Of a stretch of 64,000 nucleotides of DNA, positions 21,555 to 32,702 are shown one piece after another; the stretch's first letter is position 1; every line of letters starts with the position of its first letter. The DNA lies in NCBI GenBank assembly GCA_024449915.1, contig JAMZAV010001289.1, positions 186,001 to 250,000 on the forward strand, read 5' to 3'. Both the position numbers and the translations under genes were made by a program. The DNA comes from Sweltsa coloradensis. Its lineage: Eukaryota > Arthropoda > Insecta > Plecoptera > Chloroperlidae. The notes under the pieces are model-generated. The model was not told where the DNA came from. It did not search any database and saw only the letters and a program-made list of their open reading frames with translations.

Positions 21555-21766
21555 CTGTACCAGGCCCAGTTAGTGAAGTAGCAGACGACCTTGTAGCCGG
21601 TATCCACAACGGTGTCCGAGATGGTACCCGGCGTGGTAGGTCTTGGGGGGATGACGGGCTGGGGCGTAGTGACCATCGTCACCACCGGGGTTGACGTTGT
21701 TGTTGGAGGTGGAGGTGGTACATCTCCGGCCACGCACTTGGTGTTCTCGGGCCAGTCGCAGTGGTC
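21555..21766 (-). CDS. chitinase exon 11: end of CBM14, Pro/Thr linker, start of GH18 domain c
   Basis: The exon encodes 70 codons plus two bases. DHCDWPENTKC (residues 1-11) supplies the last cysteines of the CBM14 domain begun in exon 10. A Pro/Thr/Val-rich linker follows (about residues 16-56), probably an O-glycosylated spacer, and then GYKVVCYFTNWAWY opens the next GH18 barrel. Acceptor GCGTAG and donor CAG|GTGAGT are canonical, and the phase matches the QGGGKY-type exon that should follow. Confidence 0.93.
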
Positions 21767-21836
21767 CTACGCAACATCCACTCAAATTATGTTACCACTT
21801 TGCTTTAGTTAATGACAGGACAGAAATGAAAGCCTG

Positions 21837-21840
21837 CAAA

Positions 21841-21875
<35 letters not shown>

Positions 21876-21896
21876 ATGAATAAATAAATAAATTGT
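21837..21896 (+). repeat. (AAAT)n microsatellite tail of a dispersed repeat
   Basis: About fourteen AAAT units. The adjoining sequence to about 21950 (GAGTCTACCCACTCAG, GATTTTCAGTGGGG) is the reverse complement of 44040-44107, which ends in (TTTA)n. Both are copies of one retroposed element with this tail. Confidence 0.85.
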
Positions 21897-22015
21897 ATTT
21901 AGAGTCTACCCACTCAGTTATATTTCTGATTTTCAGTGGGGGATTTAAAGGCCAGATGGTGTACAGGTGTTGCACCACTGTTGGGCAAGTCCCAATCAGC
22001 AAAGCAAAGAGCTAG

Positions 22016-22092
22016 ACGCTCAGTCTCCTATCCTTCACCCAGAGCTCCAGCAGAGTTGATAAAGAAGTTTCCCCGTTAGGGAGGTCCTCCAA
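22016..22092 (-). repeat. inverted repeat partner of 23925-23985
   Basis: The reverse complement matches GGGAGTTTGAGGACCTCCCC and GGGGAAACTTCTTTA at 23935-23975. No element boundary could be assigned. Confidence 0.6.
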
Positions 22093-22312
22093 CTCCAAAT
22101 CAAAACAAACTCTTACGTTATGCGCGCTGTGGGCGGCTCAAATGTGAAACTACTAAAAGCACTGCACGCTAAATACGGTCAGTAGATTATCGATGTGCAG
22201 TGACGCTGCAGTTAACAAATGACAGACGAAACGTCAAACTTCAATTTTATTTCAGTCATATTAGGCAAGGGCCATAGCCTCATAAAACGATTTACTATTG
22301 TTTTGTTATTAT

Positions 22313-22585
22313 ATTTTGGGTCGTCGTCGGGGAACTTTCCCCTTCCCTTTGACTACCTCCCCGACGGCGACGACAATGACAACACGTACGGATGATGACA
22401 CTGACGGAGACGACCACGACGTGGGGAAACCCCTGCCCTCCCCATACGCTTGTGGCTGGTTCTGACCAGCACAGGCCTGTCCACCCTTGTCCCCCCGCGT
22501 CATCCCTTACGTCCCTTCCTTCGTCTCGATTAGCCAAGTTGCATAAATATGAGACGTTAAGCAATATCCAATCAATCAATCAATT
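22313..22585 (-). repeat. dispersed repeat with (AATC)n end
   Basis: It contains GACGACGACCC, GGGGACAAGGGTGGACAGG and GGTCAGAACCAGCCAC-type segments also found inverted at 43300-43560, and ends at (AATC)n near 22566-22582. The short tandem tail suggests a LINE 3' end, but no coding motif is present. Confidence 0.6.
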
Positions 22586-22851
22586 AAAGCGCCACTGCCA
22601 TTTTTGTGCGAAATAATTTCAGATAATGCCTTATATAAGCATTGCGGACTTAAGTGTAGCCTAGGCTCAAGGTCACAATACAGTTTTCAGACGTAAGAAC
22701 CCCCTTGGCACTCAAATCGAAATCTTGAACAACACATATTGTCGGCCTAGGTCCTAGGCTTAGGCCTAGTCTACTAAATCAGAAATATCCTCATCAATAA
22801 AGAGTTTGTTCTATGCCAAAACATTGGCCAACATTCAATCGTATTTAATAT

Positions 22852-23772
22852 ATCGATCGATACGATTATTTCCCGAAAAGATCGATAATCGAATAGCTTG
22901 CCCACCCGAAATTTTGTAATTTACCGCCCGCTCTGCAGAACTTCATAAAATAGTGCCAGTCAATACATTAATCGCTTTATTCCGTGAAAAATGCGTCCAC
23001 TGCGAGATCTACAACACGCATAAGGTGTGAAGTACGAAGCGCCTGTACTGCTGCCGTATAGGCAAGGCCTACTAGCATGACGCATGTGTGTTACGGGCCG
23101 GCTCGGCCGGCTGCACTCCCGCGCCGATTGCTCAACCTTGGCGCGTCACACTCACAGCCAATATTGTAGTACATCGAGTATTTTATCGAGATGCATTCCT
23201 CCCCACTCCAAACCAACTTGGTATCGCTTTACTTCATTCTGTAGTGCTACGATAATATTATCTCATTAGTTCTCTCACATCAATATTACGTCGTCTTCCA
23301 AACTAATGTCCAACATTATTCATCTTGTCACGTAATAAATATTGGAGCATTAAATAGTTAAACTGATTATATCTTGTAAATGAATCACAACAAAAGCTGA
23401 AATGAAACTTCACAGAACCACGATTTCCAAGAAGAACGACCTTCACAAAGACAACACTCAAGCCGGGTAGCGTCTGTCTATTTCACGTAGCGCGCTCTCG
23501 TAGGGCCGGCCAGACGCGTGGGGGGGGGGGGAGGAGAGCTCGTGAAAGACATTGCTAGCGTAGAAAACCCCGTTTTGAGCAAATAAAAGAAACAAAAGAA
23601 TGCACTCGCAAAAGGTCCCATGGCCCACGTCGGTATGCGAGCAAGTTTAGGCCTAATTTTTATTCGATTATTGATTATCGATCGATATTTTTTTAAATCG
23701 ATTATCGCGACCGATAATCGATTTAACTGGTCCGATTATCGATACTGAAATTCGTATCGAACGGCAACCCTA
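22852..23772. mobile_element. hAT-like non-autonomous element
   Basis: Direct duplications TTTAATAT at 22844-22851 and 23773-23780 flank it. The right end reads GAACGGCAACCCTA, the same terminus as the elements at 48487 and 24158. The interior near both ends is rich in ATCGAT/CGATAATCGA. The first dozen bases of the left terminal repeat appear lost. No coding frame. An 8-bp duplication is typical of hAT. Confidence 0.8.
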
Positions 23773-23985
23773 TTTAATATTTTGACGTTTCACGGCATTC
23801 GTCGTCAACGACTGTAAACTTCTAGTAGAAAAGTGACGTTTATTGAAGTAGTTCCATCAACAATTAGTCGCGTGGAACGTTAAGAGTCCACACGCCAAAA
23901 ATTGTCTTTTTATTTAACCCAGGGCGGGATAGGGAGTTTGAGGACCTCCCCAAAGGGGAAACTTCTTTACTGACTCTGGCTCTAG

Positions 23986-24662
23986 CATGCCGATTAGAAG
24001 CCATCATGAAAGGGGAAAATCACTTCACTGCCACAAAGATACTTCAGCTAGTTGACTTAATTTGCCGATGTAAGTGCTTGTGAAGTTGTATTTGTTATTG
24101 AGAGGATGGGCAAGCACTGCCGTCTGTATATATGTACAAATTTACGTACATTTAGACCAGGGTTGCCGTTTTTACGGATTTTGAGGGTGCAAAACGGATC
24201 GGCGGATTTTTATTCCAATTTACGGACTTATTTTTTTTTTATATAAGTTTTTTGTTTTACGTTGTTTTTAATTAGGGGGTTAAAAAAATCTATATTTCAA
24301 TGCAATATCGATAAGTGGGAATATTTTTGATGTATAAATATCAAAATTTACACCAAAAATGCAAAATTCGGAATTTTGGTGGAGGTGCTGGGTAGGAAGT
24401 CTAAATTAAATTAACCTGGCTGGTGCATATGGTGGAGGTGCCGGGTCATAAAACGCGGTTATGAGATTGTAAAAATTGTTAAAAATGCATTTATGGTGAT
24501 ACCTTATCAACCCTATTTGGCCTCAAATAATTAAAAATAGGCTTACTCTTTTAAAAAAATGATATTTTCAATTTTTTTTACAATTACATTATGATATATC
24601 GAACCCTGATTTAGACGGCTGTTTTTCTCCTTTCATGATGGCTTCTAATTGGCACGCTCCCC
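23986..24662. repeat. inverted-repeat arms around a nested hAT-like element
   Basis: GCATGCCGATTAGAAGCC through AAGGGGAAAA (23988-24020) is mirrored by TTTTTCTCCTTTCATGATGG through TGGCACGC (24622-24658). The hAT-like element 24158-24608 lies between the arms. The class of the outer structure is unknown. Confidence 0.65.
24158..24608. mobile_element. hAT-like non-autonomous element (451 bases)
   Basis: Begins CAGGGTTGCCG and ends CGAACCCTG, flanked by the perfect 8-bp duplication ATTTAGAC (24150-24157 and 24609-24616). It carries the GGTGGAGGTGC motif twice. No coding frame. Confidence 0.9.
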
Positions 24663-24809
24663 ATGGCCATACTGAGAGTCTAGCATATTTATAGAACGTC
24701 ATTTGGTGGTTTGGCCATATGGTAGGCCTTTAATACCCCTTGTTCTAAATTCCTAATGAATTATGATTGAACCTTTGTATTATTCTAGCATAACAGTACA
24801 CAGTCCTAC

Positions 24810-25003
24810 CTTGTTCCAGTGTAATCCCGCCGGACAGGACTGTGGGATAAGCTCTCCGAACTGACATAAGAAGTACTTGTTACAGTCGGGGTGCGGAGAG
24901 TGGAGTCGGCCGCCGCACGTCATGTCCGAGTCCACCTTCACTGCGTCCGGGCGGGACACGATCGGGGAGACCACCTCCCATTCGGGCGTCTTCATCGGAT
25001 CAA
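24810..25003 (-). CDS. chitinase exon 10: CBM14 chitin-binding domain
   Basis: The exon encodes two bases plus 64 codons. After a linker (DPMKTPEWEVVSPIVSRPDA), residues 28-64 form the first four cysteines of a CBM14/peritrophin-A domain: C-GGRLHSPHPD-C-NKYFL-C-QFGELIPQS-C-PAGLHWNK. The remaining two cysteines are in exon 11. This domain binds chitin and tethers the adjacent GH18 modules to substrate. Acceptor TCTTCAG and donor AAG|GTAGGA are canonical. Confidence 0.94.
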
Positions 25004-25291
25004 CTGAAGAGAGTCGAGCGTTAAGCGTAGTTTTCATGCCGAAGAGCGAATGACACAGCGCAAGATATCATGTTGAAATGATCCCAACTTTGGTTTCTCC
25101 ATTTGCTTGTCAGATTGACAACAATTATAGAAAAGTGACAAAAACTAGTAAGTTTACTGTCATAGCATACTGTATTTATGTGTATATAGGCCTTAGGTAG
25201 GCCTATATTTTAAATTATCAAATTCAAAAAGTTGGATGCGGTCATTAGGTATGTGAAACCATTTGCAAATCTAAATAGTTTTTATAACATA

Positions 25292-26372
25292 CAGTCGAAC
25301 CTCCTTTGTACGTTTTCGAGGGGGGGGGGGGGGTCGGAAAAAATGCAAAAACATAAAAAATGCAGAAAAGAAATTTTTAATGATTAAAATTTGTATTTTG
25401 TAAAGTCTTTTCCAGCATTAAACCCTTGAATGTGAAATCAGAATAAAGTACTTTGATTGCAAAAGCTAGTGCTTTTCTCAACAATTATTGAGAAGAAGGC
25501 ATTCAAACATCATCCAATTCATGTGTTGTACGCCCCCTCCCCCCCAGCGACGAAGATTTGTTCAACATCAATGCGCATCAATCATGCGTTTGTACCAGCC
25601 ATGCAGCTGACGAAATCGCGCGTTTGCACCAGCCTTTCAGCCTGGCTCCGCCCGCTCTGCTCAGCTGTTGCGCACAACTGGGTGCGCAGTAGATCGGACT
25701 AGAATTGCATCTATGGTGGTTCTAGACCTAGGCTCTAGGCATTAGACGATGTTTATTAGAGTTGTTTCTTTTTCACCATTCGCCTACGTACGTAATATTC
25801 AACTTGCTTTATGGCGTTATTAGCGTTAAATAACCAGAAGACTAGTAATGACGGTCAGAAGAACAGTCGAAACTATGAAGATGTCCATCTACACACAGTC
25901 GCAAAACACAACATTGTTAGGCCTAGACAATCAGTTGGTTACCGGTAGGCCTACGTCTCACGTTGTGACACAGGGTGAAACAATCTTCATTCAAAGATAT
26001 ATTGCAAAACTTCCCTAATTAAATTGATCTCGAAGTAGGCTTGATCAATCGATTCCAGTTATATTTTAAAGTAAACATGAGTGATGTTTTTTTAACGATC
26101 TGTATAGCGTTGAAGCGAGCGTCGTGATCTTGTGTCACTGCCACAGCTGAAAGATTACGATGTCTTCGGAGGGCAAGGATAATGGTCAAGTTAATGATTT
26201 TGAAATGGCCTTTTATTGAAGTGGTAGGGAGGTAGGGCCTATCACTCCAGCGGGGACAGGGCCTATGTGTTTATTTTTCAATGTTTTTCTGATCGTTTTT
26301 GAGTCTGTGTTTTCCCGCATTTGTCGTTTTTTTCTTGTCTACCTTCAAAGACGATGCATCGAGGTTTCACTG
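25292..26372. mobile_element. possible pogo/Tigger-like non-autonomous element
   Basis: The left end CAGTCGAACCTC, preceded by TA, and the right end GAGGTTTCACTG form an imperfect terminal inverted repeat of the pogo/Tigger type. The right target reads CA rather than TA. No transposase frame. Confidence 0.5.
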
Positions 26373-27355
26373 CAACATCATTTTTGTGTTCACCAGTCAC
26401 TTGACACGAGTGAGTTACGAGTGTAATTCGAGCAGATGTGGGTGTGGTGGCATAGCGGCTGGACTGCTAGGAAGTCAAGTACAAGTAGCTGATTAGCTAG
26501 CGGCTGTTGAAGGGGGTGTGGGGTGGGTTCTTTTTATACACAATGGAGATCAGCATTGAAACGGCCAGCCCTAATTTTTTTGCGAGGTCAACACGTGTTG
26601 ATCCGGTATTATTGTAGCTTCTTTCAAAATGTTCAATTTATCTGATAAACTTAACACTTGACATTGACTTGTCTTGAGACATAGCCCCTACTCGATATCT
26701 TATCACCACCACACGCTCTTCTTTCCACAACTGAACAAACTAGGACGGACGGAGAATAAACAAAACACTTCCAACACTCGTCAAGTCACAGAGGGGAATG
26801 AGGGGAATGACCGCTGGGCGCCCGTGCAGTAGCTACTGTGCCTGTGCGTGGTGTCGCCGGGCGGCTAGCGAGCTTGCTGAGGGGAGGGGAGAGGAAAGTG
26901 AAGGGGACTTCGTAGAAAAACACGCGAGGCGACGAGACAAACAATACTAGGAATTGGGCGGCTGACGGGAAATTCCAAACATAATGAGCCTGAAAACGCA
27001 TTATTGGATATAATTGCTGTGGCGGACGGATTTATCAAGCGCATTAACGTTAAAAACGTGTTGTTGAAAAACGCACAACAGAAACAAATTTATGGTAAAT
27101 GCCATAAGGCTGGGTCGGGACTAATTAAAAAAGACTTACAAACGCAAAAAACGCACAGTAGTGAAACGCATTAAGGCGGCTCAACTGTATTGTAATTGTT
27201 TGCAACTGAAGTGATCAATTAGGCGGGCGGCCATTACTCGATGGCGGCCTATAATGTGTCAGTGGGTGTACCACAATTTGAATGAACAATGAATGAATGA
27301 ATTTGAACAGTCTGAATAAAAGAGGTTGGTTCCTGTATGTGTTGTTCAGACTCAC
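26373..27355. other. rest of intron 9, nothing recognised
   Basis: Mixed-composition intronic DNA without a supported gene or element boundary. Confidence 0.5.
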
Positions 27356-27542
27356 CGAACTGTATCTTTGTGTCCTTGGCATCGATGTCACAGTCAGGTC
27401 CTGGCCCAGGGTATCCCCTGAGGACCCTGTTGATTGTCTTCAAGAGAGGATAAGACTCACAGCCACACTTGTTCTTGAAGTCGTCTAGATCCAGCGCCCA
27501 GATCATTCCACCGCCGAGACCCATGCGGCGCACATAGTTGGA
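27356..27542 (-). CDS. chitinase exon 9: end of complete GH18 domain b
   Basis: The exon encodes 62 codons plus one base. SNYVRRMGLGGGMIWALDLD carries the last conserved GH18 block (GGGMIWALDLDDF), which closes the barrel and lines the substrate cleft. NKCGCESYPLLKTINRVLRG then ends the domain, and a short linker leads to the CBM14 exon. Acceptor TTTCCAG and donor G|GTGAGT are canonical, and the phase joins exon 10 as G|TT GAT. Confidence 0.95.
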
Positions 27543-28184
27543 CTGGAAATAAGTTGCCGAGATAACAACGCTTGAAAAGATGTGCTCCACATATCGACAA
27601 GAGTATGAATATAAAACATTCAAGACTGACAAGGACAGAATTATAAGCGCGAAACAGTTCATTTTGCCAAGCAGGTCTATCCGTGATGACAAGATAATCC
27701 AGATAGCGCTTTTTGCGTTTTATTTTAGTTGCCGATGGATTCGCAAGCAGCACTGTAGATATTCATAGCCACAAAGATCGTAAGGGTAAGCTACATCATT
27801 CAGTAGGTCTTGTATAATTTACATTGTTTGATGTGCAAACTAGGCTAGGCACCAAGCTGCTTGGCTTTGGAGAAAGGACTTTCTTTGACATTTGTTTTTT
27901 ACAACATTCTACACAAATTGTTATTCATCAAAACACAAGAATCAACAATCCAATAATTATTGGCACTGTCAGCACCACTAGTTATTTACATCACCAACTA
28001 TATGTTGTGTTAAAAAAGAAGGCGTTAGGCCTAATCAAGAAGGCCGCTGTCCGTTCTAGCTACAGTGCTGCTTGCAAATCCAATGGTAACTAAAATTAGA
28101 AGCTGCCCTCTGTATCTGCTAGATCGCATTGGTTTCCTTTGCGTCATGGATACTCACTTGTGTGAAAGTTCAATGTTTCAGAAC
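27543..28184. other. intronic sequence, nothing recognised
   Basis: Intron 8 sequence upstream of exon 9 in gene direction. No supported gene. Confidence 0.5.
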
Positions 28185-29254
28185 TAGAGATGGGACGATT
28201 CTTTAAATTGGCCGATCCGATTACCGATTACGATTATTAAAAAACCGATCCGATTACCGATTATTCAACCGATTATTAAAATTATGTTTTTGCATGGGCC
28301 ACACCTAAAATAGGCCCTAGATAATTGAGTAGGGCTAGGCCTTTGTCCACCAGATTATTTCTGCTAGGCCTAAGTCCTAGTCCTAGGCCTAGGGCCTTGT
28401 TAATATTTAGTTTTAGGCCTTAGGCCTAGCTAGACATTTAGACCTTTTCCGATCGAGACAATGTTTTTAAACCCAACACGGCAGGCTCCTAGGTTGCTTC
28501 CAAGGTAGGCCTAGGCCTAGTTCTTGTCAATTTTGTCCCCAAGCCCAAAGACACTGCTTTGCCTCACATAAGCCTAGGCCCTAGGCTAAGCAGAGTCGTA
28601 TGATACTGATACACTAGACTAGGCCAAAGCCTAGGACCAAACAGGATCTAGGCCTATTACATACTCTCACTGGGACATGACTTGAAGGCTCAGTATCATC
28701 GGGAAAAGCTTTATTTATCATGGACATGGACCTAGGACCTAAAACCTGAGCCCGGGGCTAGGGGCCTAGGGCTAGCCTAGACCGTTCAAATCTCGTCGTG
28801 ACGGTCGGGAAGTTGTATCCTAGCCTAGCTAGACCTAGGCCTAGACCCTTTTGCCTGGTATGGCCTAGGGAGGCTATGCCACACATCCATTTTGACACTT
28901 TTTATTGCTTCGAAACACAATTACAGATTAAAACACTTATTTATTCAACAAAATAGCGAAGCTTTGTATACATCGCGAGCGTAATTTGGCAACTAAGTGG
29001 CCATGACAGTGACGTTGAGTCGATCATGCTTTAGTTCGACTTTCGATATTATTGGTCGACTAGTCGAGCAGGAATCGACCTTGAACTGATGTGAGCTTGC
29101 TGCCCACAACCAACAGCGCATTCACGTGCCCGCGATATTTAAAATCACGCGTTTAAATAATCGGCAATATTTTACCAAATAATCGCCGATCCGATTAATC
29201 GCCGATTCACGAAATAATCGGTAGAATCGTAGAATCGTAATCGTTTCATCTCTA
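28185..29254. mobile_element. hAT-like non-autonomous element carrying a TAGGCCTA-rich core
   Basis: Begins TAGAGATGGGACGATTCT and ends CGTTTCATCTCTA, with the perfect 8-bp duplication TTCAGAAC (28177-28184 and 29255-29262). Subterminal repeats of the CCGATTA type occur at both ends. The middle (about 28310-28870) is packed with CCTAGGC/TAGGCCTA motifs. No coding frame. Confidence 0.9.
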
Positions 29255-29262
29255 TTCAGAAC

Positions 29263-29767
29263 CGCTGTGGACTCCATCACCCGTATTTGTAAATCCAAAC
29301 ACGATCACAAACAAGAGCTACTAGTAATTTTCAACGATCAGTTGTCCTAAAGATGGAGCCCATAGCAGTTCCAAAATATCAAACTCACACACAACTAAGT
29401 CGCGAGGTGGCAAAATTGCCTGCTTCACATCTTTCTTAAGAAAGTGGTTGGTCAATTATTTTGTTCTAGTGTTGTAGTATTTAAGTATTTTACAAATTAT
29501 TTCTGTAATTTCAAATTTGTAACAATTTCTTGATTATCTATCATAAAAAAATGTTTATTGTATATTTGTGAGCTGAAAATATAACCTTTCCCTTGACAAA
29601 ACTCTCATTTTATCCTATGATTATATTATGTTGGTATTTTGTTTATTTTTAGTAAGTTGTAATGAAGGGAATCAGGCATAACTTGCTATGGGGCCAAGCC
29701 CTCTCTGATTCTCTTCAACAATTTAAGACCACTATTCACTACGTGTACTTTAGTTCGTAAAAATAAA
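29263..29767. other. intronic sequence, nothing recognised
   Basis: AT-rich DNA between two transposons, without a supported gene. Confidence 0.5.
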
Positions 29768-29769
29768 TA

Positions 29770-30724
29770 CAGTAAGATCTCTCTTATCCGATCTCCTCTT
29801 ATCCGATCTCCTCTTATCCGATGTTCCGTGTTAACCGAGCCGCCCAAAAAAAAAAAAAAAAAAAAAAAATTTTTTTTTTTTTTTAATTAAAGTTTTAAAT
29901 ACGTAAATAAAACATAAAAATAATTACAGACGCCGCGCCGCACTTTTTTAAATGTACTCGCATACATTTGTAGGCATGCCTTACGAGTGAGTGCAAAGAA
30001 GATAGATCGGCGATATATCTCGACTTTCGAGCAGTGTGCATCAGTCTACTGAGCATATAGAGTTCAGTGGTCAGTGTGCGTCGGGCGCGGGCGCATCGCC
30101 GGTAAGCGTCAGTGCCACCCACTGAGCATATAGAGGTCAGTGTGCGTCGCGCGCCTGCGCGTGCGCATACGATCCAGCCATCTCACACACAGCTGTTCAA
30201 AGATGGTCGTTGTGGAACTAGATGCAATCATGTTTCAACCGATTCACGAAATTCGTAATCACGACGCATTGAATTGTTATTCCTGGGCTTATCTTATTTC
30301 TTTCCCAGACTTATCTTGCGTCGTGAGCTTCAGCGCGGGCATAGTAGTGAGAGGTTTTCCCACATGAGAAAGAGAGCTAGGCCTAGGCCTATGTTTGCAT
30401 TGTAGGCCTAGGCCCTAGGCCTACTGCGTCGAGTTTAGGCCTAGGCCTAGGCCTAGACATACGTTTTTATTACGACATGTAGGCCTAATTGTGTACGTGT
30501 GTTCGTGAGCTTGAATTACAAGCTATTAAATCATTTAGTATACCCTGTATGAAGTGTATCGTGTGTATTTTATGTTCCTTTATCCATTACATGTGTCATA
30601 TATCATTTTACCACATCAGGCTATGCTACGAGAGCAAATAAACAATTGATCCGTGCCATCCGAGTTTTTCGCAAATCCGAGGTGCCCCCGGTCTCATCCA
30701 ACTCGGATAAGAGAGATCTTACTG
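29770..30724 (+). mobile_element. pogo/Tigger-like non-autonomous element, uninterrupted copy
   Basis: Terminal inverted repeats CAGTAAGATCTCTCTTATCC and its complement are flanked by TA on both sides (29768-29769, 30725-30726). The target dinucleotide and CAGTA start are typical of pogo/Tigger. The interior has an A/T tract (29847-29884), a TAGGCCTA cluster (30380-30465) and no transposase. Short frames inside it also occur in the copy at 17167-17780 and are not genes. Confidence 0.9.
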
Positions 30725-30726
30725 TA

Positions 30727-31504
30727 ATAAATACCTAATATAATAAATAATAATATCGTTGAATTAAATAATAACATCACTTTCACAGTGTTCTATATGC
30801 AATGGGTAGAGGTAGTGAAAAATGGTGATAACAAAATTAGCAAATTTTTTTAAATATCCATTTTTTTGCCTCAAATGTAATATTGTCAACGAATTACATC
30901 ATTTAGAGATGGAAAAGACACATTTTGAAAACGCGAATTTCGCGAAATCTCGTGTATAGCGCGAAATAACGAACAAAATTGTACAAAACTGGTCAAAACG
31001 CGAATTATCTCTCGAAATTAAACATTTTAGTGCTCAAAATGTGGAAGGATGGTGGAGGTGCCGGTCCAGACCGAACATTACGCGCGCGGCAGGCGATACA
31101 TCGTTTCGTGACGTCACAGGCTCCACGGAAATAGACCGCCAAAATAACGGCGTGTATCAACGACTCCGCGGCAACAGTCCACCAAAATAATGGCGCGTAT
31201 AAATATTTATTTTTGTGTTGGGAGTCGATTCTGAATAGATTTTTGGGTCACAATGATCGATTCTAACTTATTAGAATCGATGTCATCCCTTCTAAAGGGC
31301 TCATTAAAAAATAAAAAAATATTTTTTGTTAGATGAAAAAAAATGTGTTTTTTTTTTTTTAGGTAGGCCCTACGTTTTTGACAATTTAAATGAAATCGCA
31401 AAAAACGCAAAATTTGGGTTTATTAAAACGAAATTTGGGTTTTTATATCACCATTTCTCATTACCTCTGGTCCTCTGGCAATGGGCCAACACAACATCAT
31501 GTAC
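30727..31504. other. intronic sequence, nothing firmly assigned
   Basis: AT-rich, with one GGTGGAGGTGCCGG motif near 31050. No supported gene. Confidence 0.5.
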
Positions 31505-31630
31505 CTTGTATCGTATCATTTCGGTGTCATCGAAGGATACCCACTGGTCACCACGGTAGGCGTACGGTCCAATGCTGCCCTCTGAATCCTTCACAACTGT
31601 CCATCCTCTGTTCTGGATCCGCTCGCAAAT
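31505..31630 (-). CDS. chitinase exon 8: GH18 domain b
   Basis: Forty-two codons, ICERIQNRGW through YAYRGDQWVSFDD to MIRYK, between acceptor GTTTCAG and donor AAG|GTACAT, phase 0 on both sides. The YRGDQWVSFDD segment is the conserved region before the last barrel strand, in which Trp contributes to substrate binding in the family. Confidence 0.94.
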
Positions 31631-31646
31631 CTGAAACCAGCGAGCG

Positions 31647-31768
31647 CGAGTCAATACCATCGTGCTACGATGACACACACTGGTCACCGTGGTAAGCCCA
31701 AACAACCCTCTCCTCCTCCGCTTACCTCGTTATAAGACAAGAAGCCTCTAGCTTGGGTGGTCATAGTG
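31647..31768 (-). pseudogene. decayed duplicate of parts of exons 7 and 8
   Basis: Minus strand 31768-31726 reads TTQARGFLSYNE followed by GTAAGCGG, a copy of the end of exon 7 with its donor. 31700-31655 resembles the RGDQWVSFDD part of exon 8 but with substitutions and stops. Neither has its complete exon or acceptor, so this is a partial local duplication upstream of exon 8. Confidence 0.75.
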
Positions 31769-31770
31769 CT

Positions 31771-32516
31771 ACATATATTACCCTTTTAGAATTCTAATAA
31801 AAGAAAATTCCAAGGAAGATGACTTCACAAAAATAGCTTTTGTAGATGCTTAATGGATGCAGTTTGCCTTAATACCACTAGAACACTTGGCTAGGTAAGT
31901 GTTGTCAAAAAGTGAGACAAGCAGTAGGTGCTCACAGTTTGTGTTTAGCATGCTCCACAGCCTTTAAACGTCTACCTGCCATTTATACGAAAGCATCTAC
32001 CACTAGACCCAATGCAATGCCACGTTGCACTCGGCGTCTGTATGAACTGCGTACATCAAGAAGCTTGGGCAAGGCTCAAACACAGTTCTTTGATTCTTTT
32101 CTGATTACTTGGGGGAAAATCAACACTTTTTTCTGCTAGAAAACAAAAATTCCATTTCTTGTACATGGCCCTTTATTTCATTTGAGACCCCATTTTTTAT
32201 TGAAGAGTCCTCTCAAAGTCCCAACAAAATGTTCACTTTCGGTCAATGTTTGCGAAGTTTTTTTACAAGCCATGTACGAGGATTAGGAAAACCTTCCTAA
32301 ATACACAATTTTTGTTTGCTTGATTGGTGAAATGATGTGGACACAGTAGACATAGGCTAGAATCATGGCGTTTCTGTGCTAACTTGATTGGAATTCGAAC
32401 TTTGTCCAGTCATGCACAATGCTGTTAGGTGACCACAAAGATAGCATTGTGGCATGGACGCGTGAACTAATTTAAAGGTATGTAGCCCCCTGCCGGTGGC
32501 GCCCCCCTCCGCTTAC
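31771..32516. other. intron 7, with a foldback-type repeat end near exon 7
   Basis: No gene. At 32428-32470 GACCACAAAGATAGCATTG resembles the arm of the foldback element at 35725-35760. Confidence 0.5.
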
Positions 32517-32702
32517 CTCATAGTAAGACAAGAAGCCTCTGGCCCTGGTAGCCTCACCAGCCTCCCCTCCCCCGTAAGTGGGCGCGTTGAGTCCCTTGTT
32601 ATTGTTGTCCGCCAGACTGAAAGATTGTCCGTACATCGGCATCCCCATGACCAGCTTCCTTGGGGGGGCGCCGCGCGAGATCCAGTAGTTGATGGAAAAG
32701 TT
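32517..32702 (-). CDS. chitinase exon 7: GH18 domain b
   Basis: Sixty-two codons from NFSINYWISRG to ARGFLSYYE, phase 0 on both sides, with acceptor TTTCAG and donor GAG|GTAAGC. It contains the conserved KLVMGMPMYGQSF strand (residues about 16-28) and the inserted alpha+beta subdomain region (NAPTYGGGEAGEATRARG). The motifs are as expected for group I/II arthropod chitinases. Confidence 0.95.

Noticed and set aside
31726..31768. Alternative (mutually exclusive) chitinase exon
   Set aside because: Only the last dozen codons of exon 7 are present and no acceptor or full exon precedes them.
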